Below, piece after piece: positions 8,639 through 16,884 of a stretch of DNA of 64,000 bases. Position numbers and translations under genes: made by a program. The stretch is from Montanilutibacter psychrotolerans (GTDB lineage Bacteria > Pseudomonadota > Gammaproteobacteria > Xanthomonadales > Xanthomonadaceae): NCBI RefSeq assembly GCF_003719825.1, contig NZ_RIBS01000005.1, positions 1 to 64,000 of the forward strand, given 5' to 3'. Each line of letters begins with the position of its first letter. Positions within the stretch are counted from its first letter, which is position 1. Under the pieces are notes generated by a model that did not search any database, was not told the origin of the DNA, and worked only from the letters and a program-made list of their open reading frames with translations.

Positions 8639-9832
8639 CTACGAACCCGCGCGCTCCGCTGCAGCGTGCCGGGCTGCCGCCATGGGCTGCACCGCCACGC
8701 CGTACGACAACCGTCGCCACAGCCATTCAACGGGGCCGTAGGCGAAACGCGCCAGCCACCATTGGCTCGCGAACACCTGGAGTACGTACGTGCCGATGGC
8801 CAGGAGCACGTAGAACCCGTAATGCTGGGTGTTGAAGATCCCCAATCCGGCGCCGGAAAACACCACGGCCAGCATCAGGCACTGCGCCATGTAGTTTGTC
8901 AGTGTCATCCGGCCCATGGCCTGCAACGGCTTCACCAGGCGCCCCATCCGCCCCGTGCCGTACAGCCAGCACAGACCCGCGGCGATGGCGAGCATCGAGC
9001 ACATGACGCCCCAGTAGCCGAACCGGAAGTAGGTCAGGACCGGCGCCTTGACCTGGGTCAGGTACCAAAGCGCCATGTTGAAGGTCACCGCCAACGCAAG
9101 ACTCGCCAGACACAAGCGCCTGGCCAGGGCCGGCTCGGTACCCAGGCGCTGGAGGACGCCGGAGCGGTGCGCCGTCACACCCAGCAGCATGCACGCGAAC
9201 ATGACGACGTGCACCGTGATGGCGTACTGCGGATTGAAGAAGGCCAGCAGCCAGGTGGCTTCCAGATTGAATCGGAAGACGTCCATCCAGCGATCGCTGA
9301 GGAAGGCGGGCAACAGGGCATCGATGCGCGCGTCGAAGTCGTATCCCATGCCGCGGGCATAGGCCGAGACGAACGGAGCGGCCAGCAGCAGCACCAGGCC
9401 GATGCGAAACAGTGTTTGCGACGAGCATCGGGCAAACGCGAGCAGGAGCATGCCCAGCAGCGCATAGTCCTTGAGAATGTCGCCGTAGAAGAACAGGCAG
9501 TTCACCAACGCCAACGCCAGCAGCCAGGCCATCCGCCTGAGGAAGAACACGGCCGGCTTGCCGGTCTTGCTGGCGATGTTCTCGATCAGCACGCTGAAGC
9601 CGTAGCCGAACAGGACACTGAGCAACGTCCAGGACTTTGCGGCAAACAGGTACTGCGAGACGAACTGCAGGGCGGACGTCAGCGCGTCCGTAGTGCGTTC
9701 CGGGTCAGCACCCAACTGGTGGAACGACACGACGTTTCCGAGCGTCACGCCCAGCAATGCCCATCCGCGCAGGACATCGACGATGGCAGTTCGCCGCGAG
9801 GCGGGCAGGGGCTGCGCAGGGGACTCGTCCAT
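8639..9832 (-). CDS. DUF418-domain integral membrane protein
   Basis: A 397-residue polytopic protein. The start at 9832 has CGGAG about 5 nt upstream. The N-terminus (DVLRGWALLGVTLGN) is the conserved opening of YeiB/DUF418-type proteins, and the C-terminal third (GRMTLTNYMAQCLM, then GPVEWLWRRLSYG) is the DUF418 domain itself. About nine or ten membrane helices. Function of the family is poorly known; relation to acyltransferase-3-like heparan/acyl transfer proteins has been proposed. It stands alone on the minus strand. Confidence 0.85.
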   Translation of the reverse strand: MDESPAQPLPASRRTAIVDVLRGWALLGVTLGNVVSFHQLGADPERTTDALTSALQFVSQYLFAAKSWTLLSVLFGYGFSVLIENIASKTGKPAVFFLRRMAWLLALALVNCLFFYGDILKDYALLGMLLLAFARCSSQTLFRIGLVLLLAAPFVSAYARGMGYDFDARIDALLPAFLSDRWMDVFRFNLEATWLLAFFNPQYAITVHVVMFACMLLGVTAHRSGVLQRLGTEPALARRLCLASLALAVTFNMALWYLTQVKAPVLTYFRFGYWGVMCSMLAIAAGLCWLYGTGRMGRLVKPLQAMGRMTLTNYMAQCLMLAVVFSGAGLGIFNTQHYGFYVLLAIGTYVLQVFASQWWLARFAYGPVEWLWRRLSYGVAVQPMAAARHAAAERAGS

Positions 9833-10103
9833 GGGTGCTCCGTTGGCAAGGTGTCGGGTCGCCGAGGCTTCGATTCCTTCGACCCATGCCACGCTAGCGT
9901 GCCCTGCGCGGTGCGGGAAGGGCCGCTTGCCTGGATTTGGCTGGTGCCATTCCCGTGCCCGCGAGGTCGACCGGAGCGGGCGAAATCGCCATCGCGAATG
10001 CCATGCGAGCGGGGTTGGCGCATCCGTGGGCCGCCGTGCTGTCGCCGTGTACGCGCGCGTCGCAGCGGCCTGGCTCGGCAAACCGATCGGGTTCGCCACG
10101 TCG
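9833..10103. other. Upstream region of the DUF418 and BlaI-type genes
   Basis: Divergent intergenic DNA with no supported gene. Its right-hand end runs into the promoter/operator block at 10104-10166. Confidence 0.5.
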
Positions 10104-10166
10104 ACTAATTAACTAGTTGACAGCCCCGAAGTGGCCGCATAGGCTGCCGACAACTAAGGAACTAGT
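10104..10166 (+). promoter_or_regulatory. Promoter with two BlaI-type operator dyads
   Basis: A consensus -35 TTGACA (10117-10122), a 17-nt spacer and TAGGCT (10140-10145) form a strong sigma-70 promoter pointing at the BlaI-type gene. Two dyads of identical design, ACTA-N6-TAGT, lie at 10104-10117 (touching the -35) and 10153-10166 (at the expected start of transcription). BlaI/MecI repressors are known to bind such dyads in their own promoters, so autorepression is the natural reading. Confidence 0.75.
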
Positions 10167-10177
10167 GGTAACGCCGG

Positions 10178-10570
10178 ATGGCCAGACCCCCCGCTCAATC
10201 AGTGACCGATGCGGAGCAGGCCATCCTGGAAGTCTTGTGGGATCTGGGCGAAGCGTCCGTTCGTGATGTCGCCAACGCCCTGGCACAGCACAAGCCTGTT
10301 GCCTACACGACTGTGCTGACGATGCTTGGCATCCTGCACAAGAAGGAACTCGTGGCGTTCCGGCAGGAGGGGCGCGCCTTCATCTATCGGCCCACCCTGA
10401 CCAAGGCCGATGTCAGGGACCGTGCCCTCAGCAATCTGATGACCCAGCTGTTTGACGGATCGCCGGAAATGCTCGCGTTGCACCTGATCGAGAACCACGA
10501 CGTGGATCCAGGAAAGATCGACGCGCTGCGCGAAAAGATCCGAGTCGCCAGGAGCAAGGGGAAGGCATGA
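10178..10570 (+). CDS. BlaI/MecI/CopY-family transcriptional repressor
   Basis: A 130-residue winged-helix protein (Penicillinase_R family). The N-terminal 75 residues show the family pattern VTDAEQAILEVLWDLGEASV and VAYTTVLTMLGILHKKELV, with the wing GRAFIYRP. The C-terminal part dimerises and is where the partner protease cleaves these repressors. Its stop overlaps the next gene's start (ATGA), so repressor and sensor are coupled. Two matching dyads upstream support autorepression. Confidence 0.9.
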   Translation: MARPPAQSVTDAEQAILEVLWDLGEASVRDVANALAQHKPVAYTTVLTMLGILHKKELVAFRQEGRAFIYRPTLTKADVRDRALSNLMTQLFDGSPEMLALHLIENHDVDPGKIDALREKIRVARSKGKA

Positions 10571-11904
10571 TGGATGGCCTGTGGGACTGGCTGCTGAACT
10601 ACGCGATCGAGCATCTGCTGGTCAGCGTCGTCATCGCACCCGTTGTCTACGCCGTGATGCGGGTAAAGACGGTTGCTCCGGAAAAGCGCGCGACGCTTCT
10701 GCTCGTGGCGATCGCGTTCGTCATCATTGGCCCCGCGCTCGCGTTGTCATCGACCCAACACGATGTCGCCCGCCACACGCTCGCCCAGACTGGGCAGTGG
10801 GACGTTGCAGACGCGAATCCCCCCGCAAACAAGGCGTCCGCGTTTCCGGATTCCGAGCAGGACCAGCGCCAAGGCACCATGGCGGTCAGCTCCGAATTGG
10901 CCGCGCTGACCGTCTTGCTATGGCTGGCAGGGGCCGCGTGGGGCCTTGGGCGACTGGCGGTTGCGCATGCCAGCGTGCGACGGATCCTGGCGGCGTCGCG
11001 CCGCTCAACTGCGCTTGAGGAGACCTACCACCAGGTGATCCCCGCAGGCATCCATGTCCACGTATCGCCAACGTTCGGGCCTGCCGTCGTCGGAATCATT
11101 CGGCCGAAGATCGTGGTGCCTCGCGCACTGGTCGACTCGTTGCCGGCCGATTCGCTGCGGGCGGTGCTGCTGCACGAGACCTTGCATATCCACCGGAAAG
11201 ACCTGCCTGTCCTCCTGCTGCAGAGGATGGCGGAGGCGGTGTTGTGGTGGAGCCCCGCCGTTCGCCTGATGGGCGCCGCGCTCGATTCCGCCCGCGAAAT
11301 CGCCTGCGATATCGGGGCATCGCGCGTGTACGGCTCGTCCGTCGATTACGCGGAAGCGCTGCTTGTATCGGTCGAGCGCCTGGTGTCGACGCGGCCGCGC
11401 AACAATGCGCAAGCGCTGTGCGCTACCGCGTCGTTGACGACGCTGGATCAGAGGATCGACGCGATCATCGAGGAGCGGCCCGCCTCCGGGCGGGCGACCA
11501 CGGCGACCCATCTGTCCGTGGGCGCGCTCCTCGCAGTGCTGTGCATCGCGGCCGACAGTGCAGCACCACGCATCGCAATGCGTCGCCCGGTCGTGGCGAT
11601 CGCAGGACAGCCGCCGCAGTCGGAAGTCGATGCCATCACGGCGCTGCACGATGGCTACACCCGATTGCTCTACGACCTGCATGACCACCACACCCGAACC
11701 CTTCAGCACCTCTCGGATGCCTACACCCGGGACTTGACCGCACTTGGCGATATTCCGGATTCCGGCGAGCGCGACAGGCGCGCTGCGCGATTGAACCGGG
11801 ACTATCAGCAGGCGTCCTCCACGGCCGAGTCCCGCTTTCGCACGGCGGCGGCGCAAGCCGAAACGAAGTTCAATTCCGCACAGAAGGCGCTGGGCTACCC
11901 GTAA
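10567..11904 (+). CDS. BlaR1/MecR1-like M56 membrane metalloprotease, no penicillin-sensor domain
   Basis: A 445-residue protein with several N-terminal membrane helices and an M56 peptidase domain. His203-Glu204-x-x-His207 (HETLH) is the zinc motif; ACD in EIACDIGA is the conserved downstream site. In the family, signal-driven activation cleaves the BlaI repressor. Classical BlaR1 (about 600 residues) ends in a penicillin-binding sensor; here the last 95 residues are instead a hydrophilic, His/Asp-rich helical or coiled-coil stretch, so the signal is probably not read by acylation. Translationally coupled to the repressor gene. Confidence 0.85.
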   Translation: MMDGLWDWLLNYAIEHLLVSVVIAPVVYAVMRVKTVAPEKRATLLLVAIAFVIIGPALALSSTQHDVARHTLAQTGQWDVADANPPANKASAFPDSEQDQRQGTMAVSSELAALTVLLWLAGAAWGLGRLAVAHASVRRILAASRRSTALEETYHQVIPAGIHVHVSPTFGPAVVGIIRPKIVVPRALVDSLPADSLRAVLLHETLHIHRKDLPVLLLQRMAEAVLWWSPAVRLMGAALDSAREIACDIGASRVYGSSVDYAEALLVSVERLVSTRPRNNAQALCATASLTTLDQRIDAIIEERPASGRATTATHLSVGALLAVLCIAADSAAPRIAMRRPVVAIAGQPPQSEVDAITALHDGYTRLLYDLHDHHTRTLQHLSDAYTRDLTALGDIPDSGERDRRAARLNRDYQQASSTAESRFRTAAAQAETKFNSAQKALGYP

Positions 11905-11995
11905 GCGGTAGGCAAGTGCGGGGGAACTGCGGACGCGAGAGAAGGCACCGACACCCAGCTGTACCTCCAGCCCTCAAACGTAAGGCGATTCAACG

Positions 11996-14071
11996 ATGAA
12001 ACGACGCGATTGGTGGCCCTTGGCCGCCCTGGGGTTCCTTTTGCTTCAAACAGGCAGTGCCGTTGCCTTCGATGGTGCCGCTCCCGCCCTCGGGCTGCAG
12101 TCGGCACCGCTTCAGGAAGAGGCGTGGCAACGGACACCTTCGGGAGTCCAGTACACGACACTAGCCGGCTGGACCACGGAAGCCAGCGGTTCGGCGATCT
12201 TCATGAGCAAGCCAGAAGACGATGCCCGGATGGCGATCGTGGAAGTCGACGCCCGGACGGCCGACGACGCTGTCGCGCTGGCGTGGAAGCGGTATCGATC
12301 CGATGCCCAACCGACGTTACGCGGCTCCCGGGCGAGGCCGTCACGCAACGGGTGGTTGCTCGTCCAGACCTACGACTACGCGAGCGCCGAAGCGCCAGGC
12401 CGCATCCTGCGCGCGCAGGTTCTGCACGAAGGCAGTGCGTGGGTCGTGGTGATCATGGATCTCCCGGCGGCGGTGATGCAGCGGCGCGAAGCCCAGGTCA
12501 CGCGCCTGCTGTCGAGTATCCGGGCGAAGAACTACGTCCCCGAGACGCTGGTGGGCAGGCAGGCCCGGGATCTGGATCCCGCGCGCATCGCCGCGCTCGT
12601 GCAGTTCGTGGAGGAAGCCCGCATCAGCCTGGATATCCCGGGCCTGGCCCTGGGCGTCGTGCAGCGCGGCGAAGTGAAGTACGCCGGTGGACTGGGCATC
12701 AGGCAAGTCGGCAGTGATGAAAAGGTGGACGCATCGACGCGCTTCCTGACGGCGTCGGTCACCAAGCCGTTGACGTCGCTCATGCTGGCCAAGCTGGTCG
12801 ACATGGGCAGGCTCGATTGGGATACGCCTGCCGTGCAGGTGCTCCCGTCTTTCAAGGTCGGCGACGCGGAGCTGACAAAACGAATCCGTGTCAGGCACAT
12901 GCTTTGCGCGTGTACGGGAATTCCCCCGCAGGACATGGAATGGGTTCTCTTCGGCGACGAGATGACACCCGAAGACGTGCTTGGTGTCCTGGGAGGTGTG
13001 GCGCCGACGGCCAGGACGGGAGAGCTGTACCAGTACTCCAACCTGATGGCCGCTGCGGGTGGCTATCTCGGCGGTCAGGTGTCGCACGCCGGATTGCCCT
13101 TGGGCGCCGCCTACGACCGCGCGATGCAGGCGCTGGTGTTCGATCCGCTGGGCATGGCATCGACGACGTTCGACTACGACGTGGCGCTGAAGGGAAACGT
13201 TGCCTTGCCGCACGGGACGACGATCGATGGCGACACGGTGGTCTCGTCCATGGGGTACAACCGGATGTCGATCCCGATGCGTCCCGATGGCGGCGCGTGG
13301 AGCAACATCAACGACATGACGCGGTACCTGCAGATGGAGCTGTCCTCGGGGCGGCTTCCCGATGGCGGACGCTACATCGGTGAGGCGGCACTGCTGGAGC
13401 GCCAGAAGGGCCAGGTGGCGCGAGGCGGCGTGGACCAGTGGTACGGGATGGGCCTGAAGGCGGACCGAAGGCTGGGGATCCAGCAGGTGTTTCACGGGGG
13501 CAGCATGGCCGGCTATCAGGCAGAGGTCTACTGGCTCCCGGAGAACAACGCCGGCTATGTGTTGCTGATGAACGCCGACGTGGGCGTGCATCTGCGCGGC
13601 CTGCTGGCGGATCGATTCCTGGAGATCCTCTTCGACATCGATCGGAACGCGGTGACGACGCTGAAGGCGCTGCCGGCGACCCTGATGCAGGAACGCGCCG
13701 AACAACGCGCCCAGCTCCGTGTCCCACTGGATTCGACGACGCTGGAACGACTGGCACCCGCCTACGTCCACCCGGTGCTTGGGACGATCCGGATCGTCAG
13801 GGACGGCCCGAAAACCTGGTTCGATTTCGACGGCTGGCGGACCGAGGTCGCCATGACGCCACCCAGCGACGAAGGGCAAGTGCTCGAGTCGATCTCACCC
13901 AGCGTGGCGGGATTCCAGTTCACCCTGACGCAGGTCGACGGCGCGCGTGCGCTCGTTCTGAACGACCCGCCCAATACGTACACGTTCGTGGAGGGCGACC
14001 GGGCGCTGCCGCGCGCGAACGCGCTCGAGTCTTCCGATTCCGGCCAGAGCGTTGGAGGCAGCACGCGATAG
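11996..14071 (+). CDS. Exported beta-lactamase-fold serine hydrolase
   Basis: A 691-residue protein with a signal peptide ending near residue 24 (GSAVA). Residues 30-200 form an unidentified N-terminal domain. The middle is a class C/PBP4*-type domain with Ser254-Val-Thr-Lys257, Tyr347-Ser-Asn349 and His500-Gly-Gly502 standing in for the usual KTG. This pattern is typical of esterases and D-aminopeptidases of the family as well as of beta-lactamases, so resistance cannot be claimed. It lies 91 nt behind the BlaR-like gene and is probably the regulated output of the repressor/protease pair. The C-terminal 130 residues are a beta-rich domain. Confidence 0.85.
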   Translation: MKRRDWWPLAALGFLLLQTGSAVAFDGAAPALGLQSAPLQEEAWQRTPSGVQYTTLAGWTTEASGSAIFMSKPEDDARMAIVEVDARTADDAVALAWKRYRSDAQPTLRGSRARPSRNGWLLVQTYDYASAEAPGRILRAQVLHEGSAWVVVIMDLPAAVMQRREAQVTRLLSSIRAKNYVPETLVGRQARDLDPARIAALVQFVEEARISLDIPGLALGVVQRGEVKYAGGLGIRQVGSDEKVDASTRFLTASVTKPLTSLMLAKLVDMGRLDWDTPAVQVLPSFKVGDAELTKRIRVRHMLCACTGIPPQDMEWVLFGDEMTPEDVLGVLGGVAPTARTGELYQYSNLMAAAGGYLGGQVSHAGLPLGAAYDRAMQALVFDPLGMASTTFDYDVALKGNVALPHGTTIDGDTVVSSMGYNRMSIPMRPDGGAWSNINDMTRYLQMELSSGRLPDGGRYIGEAALLERQKGQVARGGVDQWYGMGLKADRRLGIQQVFHGGSMAGYQAEVYWLPENNAGYVLLMNADVGVHLRGLLADRFLEILFDIDRNAVTTLKALPATLMQERAEQRAQLRVPLDSTTLERLAPAYVHPVLGTIRIVRDGPKTWFDFDGWRTEVAMTPPSDEGQVLESISPSVAGFQFTLTQVDGARALVLNDPPNTYTFVEGDRALPRANALESSDSGQSVGGSTR

Positions 14072-14123
14072 CCGACGCGGTGTCGTTCCGTTCGCGCGTA
14101 CGTATGTGGAGCCGCGCGTTAGC

Positions 14124-14154
14124 CGCGATGCCCGGCGGGAGGCCGGGCATCGCG
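14124..14154. terminator. Strong hairpin between convergent genes
   Basis: CGCGATGCCCGGC (14124-14136) pairs perfectly with 14142-14154 over 13 bp around a 5-nt loop. It lies between the stop of the serine hydrolase (14071) and that of the minus-strand gene ending at 14243. No T-run follows, so it may stop transcription poorly or protect mRNA ends. Confidence 0.5.
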
Positions 14155-14242
14155 GTGCAGGTGGCCGACAGTGGGAGCACCGGCCGAGAGCCTGCTTGCG
14201 CGCGGCGCTACTTACCGATTCGCCGCATTGCAAGGCACGACA

Positions 14243-16432
14243 TCAGGCCTTGACGCGAACATCCGCGGCCCCGGTAACCAGCAACAGCGCCTTCTGCGCG
14301 CCATCGGCCTTGGAATCCAGCTCGAGGTCCTTCAGGCGGATCTCGAACGTGGTGCCGGCAATCGTGGCGTCGATGGTGGGGAGGGTGTACACCTCGAACG
14401 TGTGGCCGCCCAACGCCGCGGTGATGGACGCCATGACGACAGGATCGAAGGCACCCAGGATCTCGCTGAGAACGGCGTCCATCCAGGACGGCAGGCCATT
14501 GAAGTTCCAGCGCAGCGAGATGTGGTCCAGCGATTTGAAGGTCAGCATGACCTTGTTGTCGTGGCTGACCGAAACCGCTGCTGTGGCTTCGACCGTGCCA
14601 TTGGCACCAGCACCCGGTGTTGCATCGATGAATCCGCACTTTGCGTTGAACCTGGCATAGCCCCCAAGGTCGATGGCGACCTTGTAGGTATTTCCGCTCT
14701 TGGGCGTCACGGTGAACTTGGGATTGCTGAAATGGATGTCGTAGTGGGCATCCAGCTTCACGTCGCAAAGCCAGATGTCGATGCTGTAACGCCAGTCGTC
14801 AGACACCCTCACCGAGGACAAGGCCGCGGCGGAGACCGAATTGAGCACGGTTTCGTCCGCGCCCGCGAACACCTTGCCCCTCGGCCACGACGTCGGCGGC
14901 GGCAACAAGGTGGCATCGGGCACCTTGCTGGTTGCCGCCAGTACATGCGGGTATCGCGACCCCAGGACCGGCGTCGAGAACTTGATGCCAAGCAGGTCGA
15001 TGGCCGGAATGGCGATCTGGCTGAGGATCGTCTTGTTGAGCACCGCCAGCAGCAGCGGCACGAACACTTCGTCAAGCAGCTTGGCCAGATCAGGGTGTCC
15101 GGGTATGTCGAGTGCGCCGAGTTTGAGTTCCAGCGACAGGCTGCTATCGGAGTTGAACTGGATGCCGGCAGCAATCTGCAGGGAGGCTTTTACCGACACC
15201 GGCTTGTCGCCTTCGACGGACAATGTGAGTCCGGCGATACCGACGCTGATCGTGGTGGCCACCCCGTCGATGGCACTCGCGCTGTAGGGCAGCCCGGTGT
15301 TGTTGAATAGTGCGGTCATCTGTTCGCGGACGTGTTCTTCGAACAACGTCGATGGCGTCAGGTTGAATACGGGCGCGTCCAGGATGTCATAGCCCACTGT
15401 CACGATCCCGCTGCGGCCGACGGCGAGCGAGCCCTTGAACACCCTCGGATAGCAGCCGCGATAGATCGCCTGCGAGACGGTGTTGAGCGCCTGGTCATCG
15501 CTGCCGGCAACCAGGTCGTAGGTCAGCTTGTTCTGCCGCCACAGTTCGTTGGCGGCGCCGCGTGCCCAGGGAAAGACGATGAGTTGATTGTCCTTGTCCG
15601 CGTAGGGCGGATTCCCCGCCATGTTGAGCTTGAGTTCCCAGTGGGTCCACGAGTTGATGGCGTTGAACGGGCCGGGAACGTTGTCGTCGCGCCAGACGCA
15701 GGTGTCGTCGGTATCGATCAGAGCGACGTCCTTGAGCTCGGTTGGTTGTCCGGGCCCGCGCGCAATGCACAGTCCGGGTCGCGCCTTGTTGATCAGCACG
15801 AACCCCTGGCCACCTTTCACCGGACGTCGATCCCAGAGCTGAAGGTCGCTGCCGGTTGGCGCCGACACCCGCACGGAGGTCCCATCGAGCGGTGCGGTGA
15901 TCACGAGCGACTTTCCACTACCCGAAGCCGCCTTTGAGATGAGCGTGACGTACTGCGGGACGCGGGCGACGATCTTCACCGCCAGCCCTTCGACAGGGCG
16001 GTTCTCCAGGCGCGTGCCGCAGTAGGCGCCGTTGGACACCCATGCGGAGTCGCCGCTGTCGCGGACGTGCGTCATGTAGAGGACGTCGTAGCGGGCGAGC
16101 TGAGGGCCGCTCAACTCGATCGAGAATCCCTCGACGGCCTTTCGCGATCCGCGCGTGCCAACGTAGGAGCCGTCCTTGACCCACGCGGTATCGCCCGATC
16201 CCGTGAGGTGCGCGCGGTAGCGCAAGCCGACTCCCTCTATCCGCGACTTGAACGTCACGGCGAAACCTTCCATGAACTTCTTCTTCCCGCGTGTACCGGC
16301 GTAATCGCCCGGGCCGGCGTGCACGTCGCCGGTGCCCTCGATGTGGGCAAGCACGTCGAAGTCGACAGGATCGGCGTGTACTTCGCCGATGTCCTCGATC
16401 TGGTCAAGTACGTCGAAGTCAGGGTGCGTCAT
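14243..16432 (-). CDS. Multidomain protein: ChW-like repeats, ricin-like region, TULIP-like C-terminus
   Basis: A 729-residue protein with no signal peptide; the ATG has AAGGAAGGA upstream. Residues 26-62, 70-107 and 115-154 are three repeats of the form H-x-x-x-(S/T)GD-x-(A/V)-(W/H)-...-G-x-Y-x-GTR-...-EG-x-(A/S)-(V/I), closely like clostridial hydrophobic W (ChW) repeats. Residues about 160-305 look like a ricin-type beta-trefoil (GLCIARGPGQP, WELKLNMAGNPP, NELWRQ). The remaining 400 residues alternate beta strands and amphipathic helices and recall tubular lipid-binding (TULIP) proteins; that last point is inference. It follows the oxidase gene on the same strand after a 452-nt gap with hairpins. 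Function unknown. Confidence 0.75.
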   Translation of the reverse strand: MTHPDFDVLDQIEDIGEVHADPVDFDVLAHIEGTGDVHAGPGDYAGTRGKKKFMEGFAVTFKSRIEGVGLRYRAHLTGSGDTAWVKDGSYVGTRGSRKAVEGFSIELSGPQLARYDVLYMTHVRDSGDSAWVSNGAYCGTRLENRPVEGLAVKIVARVPQYVTLISKAASGSGKSLVITAPLDGTSVRVSAPTGSDLQLWDRRPVKGGQGFVLINKARPGLCIARGPGQPTELKDVALIDTDDTCVWRDDNVPGPFNAINSWTHWELKLNMAGNPPYADKDNQLIVFPWARGAANELWRQNKLTYDLVAGSDDQALNTVSQAIYRGCYPRVFKGSLAVGRSGIVTVGYDILDAPVFNLTPSTLFEEHVREQMTALFNNTGLPYSASAIDGVATTISVGIAGLTLSVEGDKPVSVKASLQIAAGIQFNSDSSLSLELKLGALDIPGHPDLAKLLDEVFVPLLLAVLNKTILSQIAIPAIDLLGIKFSTPVLGSRYPHVLAATSKVPDATLLPPPTSWPRGKVFAGADETVLNSVSAAALSSVRVSDDWRYSIDIWLCDVKLDAHYDIHFSNPKFTVTPKSGNTYKVAIDLGGYARFNAKCGFIDATPGAGANGTVEATAAVSVSHDNKVMLTFKSLDHISLRWNFNGLPSWMDAVLSEILGAFDPVVMASITAALGGHTFEVYTLPTIDATIAGTTFEIRLKDLELDSKADGAQKALLLVTGAADVRVKA

Positions 16433-16731
16433 GGCGGCATTCCTTCCTTGTGTGGGTCAGCGTGGCTGACGAGGGGTCCTTCGCGAACACTGTTTCGTTC
16501 TCTTGCCGTGCAGGAGCGGCGGTGCCTCCCGCAACGCCCCGGAACCCCTGGGCGGATGGGTAGGCACCGTCAGATCAATGCGCTTGTCGCACCTGGTGAA
16601 TCACACCTGCTGGATCGCATCTGCCGAAGCGCATCCGATGGGACGCGTCTGAGTGTTCTTGCTGGAAAGCCCGCAACGAGATCGGGTAGCGGCCGGTACG
16701 GCACGAACAGGTTCCGTGCCCCGGGCGAAGG

Positions 16732-16752
16732 AGGCCCCGCGATGCGGGGCCT
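16732..16752. terminator. GC-rich hairpin
   Basis: AGGCCCCGC and GCGGGGCCT form a perfect 9-bp stem around GAT, between the oxidase stop (16885) and the start of the ChW-like gene (16432). It may end oxidase transcription, implying a separate promoter for the downstream gene. Confidence 0.5.
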
Positions 16753-16824
16753 GGTGCGTGTTGATTGAAGAACGCTATGGAGTCGCTCGAAGGCCATCCC
16801 GAGGCGACCCCGAAAAGCGCGGTC

Positions 16825-16851
16825 GCGGCGAAGCGCTTTGCACTTCGCCGC
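16825..16851. terminator. Hairpin just after the oxidase gene
   Basis: GCGGCGAAG pairs with CTTCGCCGC (9 bp, 9-nt loop), 33 nt past the oxidase stop on the minus strand. No T-run. The rest of 16433-16884 shows nothing else I can support. Confidence 0.4.
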
Positions 16852-16884
16852 TGCGCGCCGGGTTGGGGCGCGAAAGGCTGTGGC

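Noticed and set aside
11996-14071. Calling the BlaI/BlaR-linked enzyme a beta-lactamase that gives resistance
   Set aside because: Motifs SVTK/YSN/HGG are shared with esterases and peptidases of the same fold; activity cannot be read from the sequence.
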